The notes: generated from the sequence alone by a model not told the origin. A DNA stretch of 64,000 nt from Bedellia somnulentella (GCA_963576735.1 OY755171.1:23038182-23102181); one strand, 5' to 3'; shown: positions 1-10,430, counted from the first letter of the stretch. Numbers and translations are program-made.

Positions 1-153
1 ACAGGTCAAACCGATTGGTTGGTTAGCGCGATCAACGGATTTTTCGCGTCAAAGACGAATTTTTGCAATTTCCTAAAATTTCAAAACATTGACACTTTTT
101 AGTATTATCTTACTATAGGTTGGTTATTAATATTAAAATGTATGCAAACACAG

Positions 154-271
154 ATGGCACGCGTGGCTGCGCGGCGGCAGCAGTGCGGGCGGCGTGTACC
201 TGCGCGAGTGGAGACTGCGCCGCGACATCCGTCGCCGGGAGGAACTGTACGCGGCCGCCGTAACCAACGCG
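154..271 (+). CDS. Internal coding exon of an unidentified host gene
   Basis: This segment is open in the frame starting at 155 (39 codons; base 154 completes a split codon). It is preceded by an AG acceptor (CAG at 151-153) and followed by a consensus donor, GTGAGT, at 272-277. In-frame stops at 128-130 and 134-136 rule out a longer 5' extension. The peptide is rich in Arg, Glu, Ala and Gly, with a charged, probably helical stretch (LREWRLRRDIRRREELY). GC content is far above the flanks. The exon ends in phase 0 and joins in frame to the exon at 1206. I recognise no family. If the donor is not used, translation runs 13 more codons to a TGA near 313. The upstream part of the gene lies outside the window. 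The exon reading is strong; the function is unknown. Confidence 0.62.
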
Positions 272-777
272 GTGAGTATACTGTTACGGTTGGACCTCAT
301 TTGGCAGCGCTGAATCGAATTTTCCCGTCGCCCTTTCTCTTTCTGTCGCTCAGAACTGCCATTTGCTAGGCCGAGATAGAAAGCATTATTCCACCGCATG
401 CAATTACCAACCCTTACTGTAATCATAACTGAAAGAAGCTCGTTAAGATCACGAAAATAAGTTAAATGTTACACACACTATCGCTGATTTAAAACACCTG
501 AAAGAGATCACAAGTTTACCGGTGGTGGAAACGCAAGTCAAACACCCTTTTGTACTTGTGTTAAAATTAAATAATATTCTACTTTATATGACAGTCAGTG
601 TAGTAAGAAATACTATGGCGTTTGAGAATTAGAATGAGTTGAAGCATTTTGAGTGTTTGCAAAGAACAGTAGGCAGAAATAACTACATTCCATTAGTTGC
701 CTGTGCAAGTCTGCAATGGCGAGTGATCGTTTGTGACCTTTAAGAAGTGGCAGTATTAGTTAAACAGCTCGTGAAAT

Positions 778-904
778 AAATAAAGGAAAGAAAAACCTCG
801 ACAAAACAGGCGGGAATCGAACCCGCGACCTCGAGTATACGCCCCCGTTTATTTATTAGTAATAATCCCCACATGAGGTTTTCATGAACAAAAAGATTTA
901 AATT
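778..904 (-). mobile_element. Hairpin tRNA-like retroposon, copy A
   Basis: This copy lies in the intron between the two host exons. Order on the + strand: a short arm (aaataaaggaaagaaaaa), an antisense tRNA-like piece whose T-arm is visible (ggcgggaatcgaacccgcg), then the long arm ending at a degenerate aaaaagatttaaatt. It is flanked by a 12 bp target-site duplication, agctcgtgaaat, at 766-777 and 905-916. The arm sequence next to the tRNA on the right is shortened compared with the full copy at 10848. A duplication of this length is typical of LINE-mediated insertion, not of a DNA transposon. Strand is given as the tRNA sense. Confidence 0.75.
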
Positions 905-1205
905 AGCTCGTGAAATGTTGCTACTTTCTGGTTAACAAACTCACCTTTTGACTAGCTTAACAAATTTGACAATTCAACGTTATGTTATAAGTTTTTAATT
1001 TAAAGATACAACGTTGTTAACCTGTAAAAATCTCTCTGCGCCGTCATACATCGGTTTTCCGCAATTTTCACTAATTACTTAGGGCTACACTACATAAACT
1101 TAGGGCTACAACTCCAACCCTTTCGTGAAAAATACATATCGTTACGCCCTTAATATGATTGACACATACCATATCCTTTAATTTAATTTCTTTATTTTGT
1201 TTCAG

Positions 1206-1550
1206 AAATCTACCACGTGCGTTGGTTATTCACAATTGACAATCGAAAACAAACAATTAAATGAACTTAATAACACAAACAAATCAAGTGGTGATAGTTT
1301 TCAAAGTAGTGCAGTGATAAATACTAATAATGTAGTGAAAAGCATCAAGCAAGAAATTACAACAAAAGATAAGAAAGAATCTGTTTCAGTAACGAAACAG
1401 TTAAAAATGACACATAATAAATCAGATATAGGACATAAAGATAAAAATACTTGTAGCATTCAAAGAAAAAAAAGGATAATTAAAAGTAGAGATACCGTTC
1501 CAAAAATAGCAGCGCCGTTGGTAGATCACGTGCTGCTGAACACATTTTAG
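1206..1550 (+). CDS. Terminal coding exon of the same host gene
   Basis: A pyrimidine-rich tract and TTTCAG acceptor end at 1205, and an open frame runs 114 codons to TAG at 1548-1550. Phase 0 matches the donor at 271, so the two exons read as one protein C-terminus. The composition is very different from the first exon: Lys, Asn, Ser and Thr rich, AT-rich codons, no predicted fold by eye, with basic clusters (KKKR-type) near residues 85-100 that could act as nuclear localisation signals. This looks like a disordered, possibly lineage-specific tail. A candidate AATAAA poly(A) signal sits at 1592-1597. No homologue is recognised. An alternative is an AT-rich open stretch that is open by chance, but matching splice phases make that less likely. 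Confidence 0.58.
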   Translation, partial: KSTTCVGYSQLTIENKQLNELNNTNKSSGDSFQSSAVINTNNVVKSIKQEITTKDKKESVSVTKQLKMTHNKSDIGHKDKNTCSIQRKKRIIKSRDTVPKIAAPLVDHVLLNTF

Positions 1551-1591
1551 GAAGATGCAAAAAGTTCCTTTAGTAATAAGAAATCATTACC

Positions 1592-1597
1592 AATAAA
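1592..1597 (+). terminator. Candidate polyadenylation signal of the host gene
   Basis: AATAAA lies 42 bases past the stop codon of the exon ending at 1550. AT-rich DNA contains this hexamer often, so the assignment rests on position only. Confidence 0.35.
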
Positions 1598-2519
1598 TTG
1601 ATGTAACTTTTGATTATAATGTTTCAATAACGTGATTTAAAATATGTTTTTGGTTTTCGTGTTTCCTCATTATTTATGAGACAAAGTATATTTTGAGATA
1701 GAATTAAGACATGGAGACAATATATCTTGTTAACGGTGTTGTCAAAATAGATAAGGATCACATAGTGCTTGGTGATTTTGTTAGAATACAGGTAGGTAGC
1801 GCTGCACAATTAGGCAAGTTATCAACAAAATCCCAAAATGACCTCTTAGATAGAAAACAATTTGTACTGTAAAATAGTCTCGTGAGATGAAATATATTTT
1901 TATCGGAATTCGCTATTAAGATTGTGATTGAAAGCAGTATTATAAGCTATTATGACTTTGTAAGAGTAAGATTTGTAAAATATTGATTTTGTGTGTTTAA
2001 TATATAGTTTTCACTTAATGCCAACATGGAATTGTAATTATATATTTCAAGGGACCGAATTGAAATACCTACATCGTAAAAGGCTGTATGTAAAAAAAGC
2101 TGTTTTTCCATAATAACAATTAACATGTTGTAAAAATTGTCATCAATGCTTGTTATTATTAAAAATCAGATAATATTAAAAGGAATCAGATTTGTTATGA
2201 TAGTATAAATATGCCGTTCACATTGTAGGTATTGTAGTATGAACCTTGTTGCATGTATAATTCAGATAATTTTAAATAACTAATATTACAAACCTGATGT
2301 ATTTATAATGTATGCACTTGCGTTGTACAAGCAGTTAGTTACGTGAATTATTATTTTTTTATCGTGTGAAGAAATTTGTGATGGCATCGATGGAGGGAAA
2401 CTGTAAATATAGTTCATATTACCAACACAGCCGCTTTAAATGTACCTAAATATAAGGAATTAAAAGTTTTATGAAATGAAATGCATTAATTGATTTACGA
2501 GTTTTTCTCTCTTTTCCAG
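1598..2519. other. AT-rich 3' flank of the host gene, nothing recognised
   Basis: I see no credible ORF, RNA gene or repeat shared with the rest of the window. A pyrimidine tract and acceptor-like CCAG end this stretch at 2519. Confidence 0.4.
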
Positions 2520-2736
2520 TGAATATATTATGAAAAAAGAAGCGTACCCTTTAGCGACCGCTCGAATTAAACTTCCCGCAAATCTATCATTCAGAACAAT
2601 GAGTACTATTACGACTTATTCAACAAGTGAAGCTTTCGGCATAACTTTAAATGCATTCCGTGCAGCTTCTGCGACTTGGGACATAGAGACGGAAATGGAA
2701 CACCCGGAAGTAGTTGAGAGTTGGGCGGAAAGTTGA
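2520..2736 (+). CDS. Possible terminal exon, unassigned
   Basis: A good acceptor (ttttctctcttttccag, ending 2519) is followed by one base and then 71 open codons to TGA at 2734-2736. The peptide has ordinary, non-repetitive composition and ends in an acidic stretch (ETEMEHPEVVESWAES). The required phase does not fit the donor at 271, so it would belong to another transcript or an unseen exon. It could equally be a fossil of a transposon ORF; the + frame at 2751-2942 and the - frame at 2744-2938 are also open, and I cannot choose between them. Confidence 0.22.
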
Positions 2737-3067
2737 ATGCGACTCAGATGGCGTCCTCGGCGCGGCTTACCGTGATTGAATCTCTAGCTTTATGCTCCTC
2801 TGTATTTAAATGGAGACCACTAAGGAGTTCTTTGTTTGTCACGAAGCTCCTTGCTCGTCCGCCGCTCGTTACGGAGCTCCCGGCTTTCATACATGTCTGC
2901 CAAATAAGTGGTTGCCACATCTTGGAACGACGACTCAAGTGAAGTTGTTAGAAAGCTATCTAGCCATTTGCTTGATGTTTAGAATTGTTTTCCTTCAAAC
3001 AACTATTTGTTGTTGTACTGACTTGAAATATTGTTTTAGTGACGCAGTTTTTTACTTAACTGTTTAA

Positions 3068-3822
3068 CTGTAATAATCAAATGGAAAACCTCTTTCATTC
3101 CATTATTGTTGCAACCATATTTCTACCTATACATTAGAAATGAAAAAGTTTAGCTCAGAGTTTCACATTGTATGTAAATAATTAAACCCAGAGCCAGACC
3201 CAATGAAATAGAACAGAGTGAAACAATGCATTTTCGAAAATGTGAAACATAAAATTACTTTATTTAAGCATTATTTATTCAATTAAATTAAATTCATTTA
3301 TTTGTATGTCACAAGTCGATAAGATTATTAAAAGTACAGGTTATATTATTATATTATATTAGTAATATTTCTCCCGTATTCAAAATACGTACAAACCTAT
3401 ACTCACGAGTATAAATTTTTAAAATGGGTAGCTAAAGCATTAGGATTAGAAATTCTTCAGCTACTTTTGTAAGATGAATGAGAAAAGATTGTAATATAAG
3501 GGTGGTTGGTGTAGAATCTCTACCCGTATTGCCTTACTTTATACGGAAATAGAGAGAAAATAATAAAAATACTGATCCTCCTTGTTCCATGCTAGTATAC
3601 ATTTTACATATAAAAAAGAGCATAGATTTGTATATAACTAGATAAAAATCTGATTCATCTTAATTAACTTCAAGTCGTATGAAAAGTCTTCGAACACCAT
3701 CTTAAGCAGATAGTGTACTCATACCACCCAATCACATCATTCCATCCCTTAAAGTCTTATATCCTTATTGAGCGAGATGAACCTACATAAAACAATAACA
3801 TGCAAGTTTTAAAGCAACTTAC
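3068..3822. other. AT-rich spacer
   Basis: Apart from one decayed REP-1 copy (3401-3526) nothing is recognised here. Confidence 0.4.
3401..3526 (-). repeat. REP-1, decayed fragment
   Basis: It keeps the tail-side motifs in reverse orientation (actcac, then gggtagc, then attcttcagctacttttg) but the head half is gone. Confidence 0.5.
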
Positions 3823-3923
3823 ACGGTAATGCAAGCCGAACCGCCGCCGCCGCTGCTCGCACACGCTACGATTACTTCATTCATCGTGTCCATTCCACGT
3901 CCAAACAGCGCGCCGCTCTTCAT
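3823..3923 (-). CDS. Possible first coding exon of a minus-strand gene
   Basis: On the minus strand an ATG at 3923 opens 33 codons plus two bases and ends exactly at a consensus donor, GTAAGT (complement of 822-817 in the 3800s). The segment is GC-rich against an AT-rich background and the peptide ends in a Gly-rich run from a (GGC)n tract. A TATA-like TTTATATG lies about 30 bases upstream, which would leave almost no 5' leader. No downstream exon was identified. The (GGC)n tract may simply be a microsatellite that creates an apparent exon. Confidence 0.27.
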
Positions 3924-4172
3924 CGCCTTTGTTGTGCGGGAGAATTGGACGTGCATATAAAGGGATAGAAATTTAGTTTAAAATAGCTTTCATAAGTAGA
4001 AGATGAAACTTCCAATTAGAACATTGGTAATCTTATATGTAACGTTCTAGCTCTACTGCTGTGTTTGTAAACCAACAATAAAGGAACGGGCAAGATTCTT
4101 TTAAACTCTATATGTATATATTAATAAACCTGATGATACGCCTAAAACTACTTATTAAACTCCTGAATGACT

Positions 4173-4871
4173 TTTTTTTTTTTTTTTTATGTAGCCTCCA
4201 TCGTGTCCCACTGCTGGGCAAAGGCCTCCCCCTTTTCGCGCCACTCATCCCTGTTCTTGGCCGCCTCCGACCATTCGGGCATAAATTTGTCGAGATCGTC
4301 CCGCCATCTGCGCCTTGGTCTGCCACGTTTTCGCCGGCCATCATTGGGGACCCAATCAGTAACGACTTTGGCCCACCTATCTGGGCCCATGCGGCGTAGG
4401 TAGCCAGCCCAATTCCACTTTAATTTGGCTGTGGTAACCCCGACGTTGGCAATCTTTGTTTTTGAGCGCAAGGTGGTGTTGCGTATTCGGTCGATCCTCC
4501 TTACGCCAAGGATGCTGCGCTCCATTGCCCTTTGGCAGATCTTGAGTCTAGTCTTCTGAAGTTCGGTCAAAGACCAGGTTTGAGCACCGTAGGTTAGGAT
4601 AGGCAGGATACACATGTCGACGAGTTTTCGCTTCAGGGTTAGCGGAAGCTTTCCCTTCATTAGCTCTTTCATGGACCAGTAGCTCTTCCAGGCGTTGTCG
4701 ATGCGACGATCGATCTCTTTGTCCTGCCTGTTTTCGAAGGAGACTATCTGGCCCAAGTAAATGTACTCGTCGACGTACTGTATCTCCTGCCCATCTACCT
4801 CGACCCTACGTTTCGTGCTGTTAGTCATGCACTGAGTCTTTGAACGATTCATCGACAGTCCAACCTCAAGA
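4173..4871 (-). pseudogene. 5'-truncated RTE-type LINE, C-terminal part of ORF
   Basis: The minus strand encodes the last ~225 residues of an RTE-type reverse transcriptase ORF, open through to the 5' truncation point: thumb and C-terminal region with the typical YLGQIVSFE, ILTYGAQTW, RSILGVRR and RRWRDDLDKF blocks. The catalytic YADD region is absent. The stop codon is followed by a poly(A) tail seen as a T run on the + strand at 4172-4188. An 11 bp target-site duplication, cctgaatgact, lies at 4162-4172 and 4872-4882. The intact reading frame and perfect duplication suggest a fairly recent insertion that was dead on arrival. Confidence 0.85.
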
Positions 4872-5040
4872 CCTGAATGACTAGGACGTTTTATTTCAAA
4901 ATACTGTTTCTGTGGACATCTAGTTGCGTCATAAAATTTTAAGTTCTATTGGCTTAGAATAGCATAAAATTGCTTCTAGTAGTTAACAAGCTTTCGCATA
5001 TAAAGTTTTAAAAAATTCAAGTGACTGACATGTAGTTGAC

Positions 5041-5220
5041 TGTGTAGAGTCAGTTTAGAATAGCACTAGCCTATTACTGCCCACGGGTGTTCGTAAGTGG
5101 TGACTTAGGGTAATGGGCCATTACCAGTTATTAGACAATTTTTTTCTTACTCAACTTCCAAAAGTGGCTGATGAATTCCGAAGCTCTGGCTGTTAGGGTA
5201 CAAAGCCAAGAGTATATGAA
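5041..5220 (+). repeat. REP-1, internally deleted
   Basis: Head (tgtgtagagtcagtttagaa) and tail (gagtatatg) are both present, but about 70 bases of the middle are missing. Confidence 0.7.
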
Positions 5221-5881
5221 TTTATGTCATTTAATGGTCATGAGGTTGAAGAATCCTTGAAAAGAAGAAACAATTCGTCTCTAAATAGACAAAATAACGT
5301 TTGAATAGAAATAATTAAATAGAATCAATTTGCTATCAATATTTACTTATTTCATAACCCCGACCATTACAGGCAAAGCCTTCGAGCACGTCCAAGTTTG
5401 TGATCAACAAAGTATGTAACATTTACAACAATATAAATCAATAAACCCTCAGCTAAGTAGACATAGTGTTTTTACATAAAATATATAAAGATTTTTAAGT
5501 GACACTGACATATTTCTGAAAACAGCATGAATAAATAAGCTTATCTATAGATTCAAGTTTTATATTTATCCTGGAATTGGCAAATTATGACATTAGCATC
5601 ACATCTTAATAGGTCGATAAAATTTATCGTTAATACCCGACATCATTAAATTGGCTGTTAAAGTTATCTATAATTTCAAGATCTTCTTCAATTTATGCGA
5701 TGCGGTGAAGTTCGAGTTTTTTTAAACCAAACGTACATTCACTTGCGATCATTGAATTGAGAATATATTTCCGGACGAATAAATCATACATTTCCTTTAT
5801 ACACACATGGCACGGCAGACAACCCCAAAAATGAGTAGCCAGACAGAGCCTTGGGTTAAACAATTACAAAAGTAACATTAT
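5221..5881. other. AT-rich spacer, nothing recognised
   Basis: No ORF above background, no RNA gene and no repeat shared with the window. Confidence 0.4.
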
Positions 5882-6018
5882 ACTCACGGCTCAAATCCCT
5901 AATGGGTGTAGCCCGAGCTTCAGAATCAGGCAATACTTCAGCCGCTTTAGGAGAAAAATAAATTAAAATATAGCAAAATAAATGTTTTTAGTGATGGGTC
6001 TCCAACTGCATCGATTAG
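5882..6018 (-). repeat. REP-1, tail-side fragment
   Basis: Reverse orientation, from the actcacggct tail block to the tgggtctccaactgcatcg block; the head third is missing. Confidence 0.65.
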
Positions 6019-6304
6019 CTATAGTATTTGAACCCTTACCGGATCCTTATTTTTCATGTAGACATAATTTACAAATCCGAAAATAGAACTAAAATAATAC
6101 TACAGAAATCAATGTTCAGCAAACGATTTGAAGACAATATTCCACCGTTCTCGATATTCTAAGTGCAAGTAAAAGCGTCGGTTCATGACAACATTAGTTG
6201 CACCGAGTGTAATCGAAAGACAATTAACGGAAGTATGCTCGGCGCGCGACGATCGCATCGCAATGGGGATTGGCGCGGAGCACGCCGAGCAATTAACAAT
6301 CAAT

Positions 6305-6355
6305 GTCACGTGATGCGAGCTCGTCACCGACCACGTGGGCGTCGTCACGTGCTTC
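6305..6355. promoter_or_regulatory. Cluster of three CACGTG E-boxes
   Basis: Three perfect CACGTG palindromes occur within about 50 bases (in gtcacgtgatg, accacgtgggc and gtcacgtgctt), in a GC-rich island at 6235-6365. CACGTG binds bHLH factors of the MYC/MAX, CLOCK/CYCLE or SREBP type in animals. No transcript start can be assigned, so regulatory function is inference. Confidence 0.3.
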
Positions 6356-6676
6356 ACATTCCCGCCCAAATTAGTTTCTCGGAGAACGCATGTAAACCGC
6401 TTTTACTGCTGAGTGCAACGCGGTCGTGTGAGACAGGTTTTGAGTGTGTCAGTTATGTGTCTGTGTACTTTTCTCATTAATGTTCCAAATTAACATCGTA
6501 CTTTTTAATGCGTTGGATATAATGGCATCATCTTGCGCTAGAATCTTTAAATGTTATTTAGGTAAAGAGTTTAGCTAGTTATTTGTTTAGTGGTCACCAT
6601 ATTTCACATAAATATTACATTTGTACATTAAGTTATAGTTATAGTCAGGAAATTGATCCCCAATTTACATTTTGTG

Positions 6677-6944
6677 CTGTGTAGTGACGGCATAGAATAG
6701 CACTACCCCATTTCTTCCCATGGGTGATCTTAAGAAGCGACTAAGGGTAAAGGGTCTTTTTAAGTGATGAGTGTATGTCAGAGACGACTAAGGGTATTTG
6801 GGCTAAGCGATTTTGGAGCGATGCGGTTGAAGACCCATTACCAACATCTTTTATTTTACAATCTTATACCTACTCAACTTTCAAAAGTGGCTGAGGAATA
6901 GGCTTTCTAGCCAGATTTAAAGCCGTGATTATATGCATGTATGT
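6677..6944 (+). repeat. REP-1, near full length with a local duplication
   Basis: Head at 6677, tail ending atgcatgtatg. The gcgactaagggta block occurs twice (6737 and 6786 regions), making this copy longer than the others. Confidence 0.8.
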
Positions 6945-7479
6945 GATTTAAAGATACATCGCATCGGTGTATAATATTTTCAAAAAAATATAATGTATAC
7001 CAATCAGTGAAACAATGGAGCTTTACCCTGAACATTTGCGTGCAATCATATTTTATTTTTTATAGATATTTAATTGAATATAAAAGGGGCATAATTGGCC
7101 TCAGAGATGGCAACAGAAGCGGTCGCCGACAAATAAGAGCAACTGCAGAAAATGTGTGAAGTACATAAATGCCGTTACGAGAATCACGTATGCTGTCGAA
7201 CTAAAGTAACATACAGATTTTGCTAAGTCTATCTTATGAATCAAGCATACAAATTACTGTAATAAGCCTTACATCGTGACTTTAGCAACAGACTACGACC
7301 TTGATCCTAGGCGGGGTTGGCAGAGTACCAGAATTATAAGAATTGTGACGCATATGGCATGTAAATGAGGAATACATAAATTTAAGTAGAGATTATGTGT
7401 GAACTGAAGGAGCGCGAAGGGCACAGATACGCTTCACTTGAGTAAAATGTTGGTTCTTATATATACATAATTTATATAC
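6945..7479. other. Spacer, nothing recognised
   Basis: No supported feature seen on either strand. Confidence 0.35.
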
Positions 7480-7722
7480 ATACATACATAAACTCACGGC
7501 TATATTTTCCTAGAAGGGGTAGCCAGAGCTAAGGAATTGTAAATTCCTCAGCCACTTTTGGAAGTTGAGTGGGGAAAAGATGGTAAAATAAAGGTTTTTG
7601 GTGATGGGTCTCCAACCGCATCGCCCAAAAATCCAATGAAAATCCCCAATACCCTTAGTCACCTCTTACGACACCCGTGGGTAGAAAGGGGTAGCGACAT
7701 TCTAAGCCGGCACTACACGGCA
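7480..7722 (-). repeat. REP-1, full length (reference description)
   Basis: REP-1 in its own orientation starts gccgtgtagtgccggctta, carries ordered conserved blocks (ggcgactaagggtat, tttttgggcgatg, ggttggagacc, ccaaaagtggctgagg, agctctggctacccc) and ends gccgtgagtatatgtatg followed by a (TATG)n tract. Typical length is about 250 bp. It has no ORF, no terminal inverted repeats and no obvious Pol III boxes. Microsatellite-tailed repeats of this kind are known from lepidopteran genomes. Here the complete copy is reversed, with (catacata)n at its left end. Confidence 0.85.
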
Positions 7723-7868
7723 ACTAATAATTAATATGTACGTTGTATTTATACGTCATAAGCACAAAGGCAATCTAGGAAATAAGTGACTGACACGTAC
7801 GAATATGTGATGTTGTTTGTTCATTTTTGAATCATAAAAAGTATTTTGAACGTTAGCTAGCAAACGTT

Positions 7869-7962
7869 AGCCAACTTCCAAATGTGGCTGAAGAGTTTCT
7901 AGCCTTAAAGCTCTGGCTACCCCTTTTTGGGATTTATGGCCGTAAGTATATGTATGTATATA
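7869..7962 (+). repeat. REP-1, 5'-truncated
   Basis: Only the 3' third is present, from the caacttccaaatgtggctg block to a tatgtatgtata tail. 5' truncation with an intact tail fits insertion by reverse transcription. Confidence 0.7.
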
Positions 7963-8317
7963 GATTTCAAGTATATCGAAACACTGCAATACTAACTGAC
8001 TAGCTTAGAAACAATGCACAGCCAAAACTATTGCTCCTAGAAACTTTTTTTAGAATCTTTTATTGTGTAAGTGCGCATTGCGCTATTTACACTAAAAATA
8101 GGTTGGTTACCAGAAGTCGTAAATTTTAAAATACATTATGTATCGCTAAGTTTGGCAATTAAGGTGAGGTAAAATATCGTATAGTGCCGTGTAGTGTCGG
8201 CTTAGAATAACACTATCCCATTTCTACCCATGGGCGATCGTAGGAGGCGACTAAGGGTATAGGGTTTTTTTTAGTGATTTTTGGGCGATGTGGTTGGAGA
8301 CCGTCACCAAAAACATT

Positions 8318-8489
8318 TGTGGGAGTCATGTTAGAGCGCACACTACTGCGGACTCACTCGCACATAGCAGCGTCTCACTCATATTCCTACATCGCGGAGT
8401 GTAAATGTTTTTCGAGTTAAGCATAGATACAAATTATAAGTTGGTACACAGTAGGGTGTACTGGCCAGTATATCTTTGCTGTTCCCACA
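8318..8489 (+). repeat. 5' LTR of the miniature element
   Basis: 172 bp; ends TTCCCACA. A related solo LTR, split by a LINE, occurs at 28505-28612 and 33387-33457. Confidence 0.88.
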
Positions 8490-8704
8490 GTGGTGACCCC
8501 TCGATAAGAACACACGCTTCCTTCTACTACATTTCTCGATCTACCCGCAACTTCTATTCCTCGCTTACCTCACCACACCATTCATTCAGCAGAGCATCTA
8601 CAGGCATGCAATCACCGGAGTCACTGCTCACACTGAATTTAGTAATAATTGGTAATAGGTATCTCCTAGCTTTGATATCGTCGTATCGACTAGGAGGGGA
8701 GTTC

Positions 8705-8876
8705 TGTGGGAGTCATGTTAGAGCGCACACTACTGCGGACTCACTCGCACATAGCAGCGTCTCACTCATATTCCTACATCGCGGAGTGTAAATGTTTTTC
8801 GAGTTAAGCATAGATACAAATTATAAGTTGGTACACAGTAGGGTGTACTGGCCAGTATATCTTTGCTGTTCCTACA
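8705..8876 (+). repeat. 3' LTR of the miniature element
   Basis: 172 bp; ends TTCCTACA, the only difference from the 5' copy that I see. Confidence 0.88.
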
Positions 8877-9000
8877 CATTTATTTTTACCATCTTTTCCC
8901 AAATCATCTTCCAAAAGTGGCTGAGAAATTTCTCATACCAAAGCTCTGGCTACCCCGTTAAGGGATTTATAGTCGTGAGTATATTTATGTATGTAAAATA

Positions 9001-9070
9001 TCGTGATAAAACCCACATGGTTAAGTTGCACTCAGTCAAGTGATAGTGTGTTCCTGCAGAGCTATGATAA
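9001..9070 (+). repeat. Fragment of the tRNA-headed SINE body
   Basis: Matches the body segment acccacatggttaagttgcac...gtgatagtgtgttc found after the tRNA head in the copies at 25363 and 63690. Confidence 0.5.
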
Positions 9071-9748
9071 GCTGGTCTTTCACACGAAAATTCACAGCTC
9101 AGGTTGAAAGTAGGTATTTTACACACCAAGCGATAGAAATTAACGTGGCATAAAAATAATAGATTTCCAACCATATCGCGTTATGGTATCTCGCACCAAT
9201 GTACGAGACAAAGTCATGATACTCTAAGACAGAGCTACAGAATTAAGTCGATAAATAGAAAATAAACCATAATAAGACATCGACTGTTGCAAATATTGCT
9301 GTTGAATACCAATGTACTGCAATCTTGTTCACGTAAACTTGAAACGTGATTCGTTTGTTTTAACTTTTTCTCGTCTAGTTTACTTCGCAACTATTTTTAT
9401 CTTATTCCAGTCATTGAAGCAACTTGAATTTAACGCCAAGATGCTTGAAAGGAATAAGTTGTAAAAGTGAATAATGAAAGAAGCGCAAAGAGTCGCTCGC
9501 AGCCGAGCCAAGTATTTTGTTTAATTAAAACTTGTCACGCCCCCCCCCCCCCCGGGACTTCTCTTGGCAAAAAACAGGTAATTAATGTCAAGACAAAATG
9601 TGATTCGAATAGTTTCGACGGAAGAGAACTGAACACTTTGTTGTTTGTTCGATCGGTAAATCGCTGTATTTATTTAAACTAGAGGGAATCCGATACACGA
9701 AATTCGACCACAATTTCAGTGACACTATAATACCTTTCTTGCTTTAGA
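9071..9748. other. Spacer with a C homopolymer
   Basis: A run of 14 C (plus GGG) begins near 9540. Nothing else is recognised. Confidence 0.4.
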
Positions 9749-9996
9749 CATACATGCCTTTATACACTCACGGCTATAAATATCTAGAAGAGGTAGCCAG
9801 AACTCTGGTCAAAGAAATTCCTCAGCCAGTTTTAAAGTTGAGAGGGGAAAGATAGCAAAATAAAGGTTATTGGTGATGGGTCTCCAACCGCGTCGCCCAA
9901 AAACACCTTAAGAAGCCCCAATACCCTTAATCGCCTTTTACGATCACCCATGGTAAGAAATGGAGTAGTACTAATTTAAGCCACCCCTACACAGCA
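9749..9996 (-). repeat. REP-1, full length
   Basis: Reverse orientation; tail block at the left (actcacggctataaat), head at the right (gccacccctacacagc), all middle blocks present. Confidence 0.8.
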
Positions 9997-10430
9997 TACA
10001 ATATAATAATATATGGGGTACTCTAAAACATAATCTCAATATGTAAGATAAAAACTATTTTCATACGAATCCACTTGCGAGGTGCTGCTATCCCACGCTG
10101 GCTGAGAAGAGTTTTTTTTTGTTCTAGCAGTTTTTACCACTTTATTTATTTTAACCACTATGTGTGTCCCCCTATTCCTCCTATATGAATATCAAGCATT
10201 TTAAGTTTTAGATTGAATGAATTGAAGATAAGAAACGGTATTCCGAAACAGATGCAATCAACAAAGCAATCGTACGAAGAAAAACAATTATTCTAATTAC
10301 GAAAACGGCTATTATCCTAATTCAAAACTGTTGCAACAAACACGGAGGGTTGCAAATGCACTCCGCCCGTGCGATGCTATGAATGCGTTACACAACTAAT
10401 TCTTCCCCGCAGTGCGCGCGAGGCAGTGAC

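Larger units (their letters stand above)
8318..8876 (+). mobile_element. TRIM-type miniature LTR retrotransposon
   Basis: Two 172 bp direct repeats, each starting TGTGGGAGTC and ending TTCCYACA (TG...CA rule), flank a 215 bp non-coding interior. By eye the repeats differ at one base. A primer-binding-site-like TGGTGACCCC starts two bases after the left repeat and a polypurine tract (aggaggggagttc) abuts the right one. A 4 bp target duplication, catt, lies at 8314-8317 and 8877-8880. No gag or pol is encoded, so it must be mobilised in trans. The apparent ORFs beginning in each repeat are by-products of the duplicated LTR. Confidence 0.88.
8186..8994 (+). repeat. REP-1 interrupted by a miniature LTR element
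   Basis: The two halves are 8186-8317 and 8877-8994. Removing 8318-8876 and one copy of the duplicated catt restores the usual order of REP-1 blocks, as seen in the uninterrupted copies at 41017 and 45337. Confidence 0.88.

Noticed and set aside
778..1000. A CRISPR-like or tandem array from repeated arms
   Set aside because: Arms are inverted, not regularly spaced direct repeats; the genome is eukaryotic.
4112..4403. Plus-strand ORFs over the T run
   Set aside because: Shadows of the minus-strand RTE coding sequence.
6109..6480. Overlapping ORFs in both directions in a GC island
   Set aside because: High GC lowers stop frequency; no domain or splice signal. Kept only as a possible regulatory island.
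8405..9043. Two ORFs with identical N-terminal halves, suggesting a duplicated gene
   Set aside because: The shared part is the 172 bp LTR of the miniature element; the frames are accidental.
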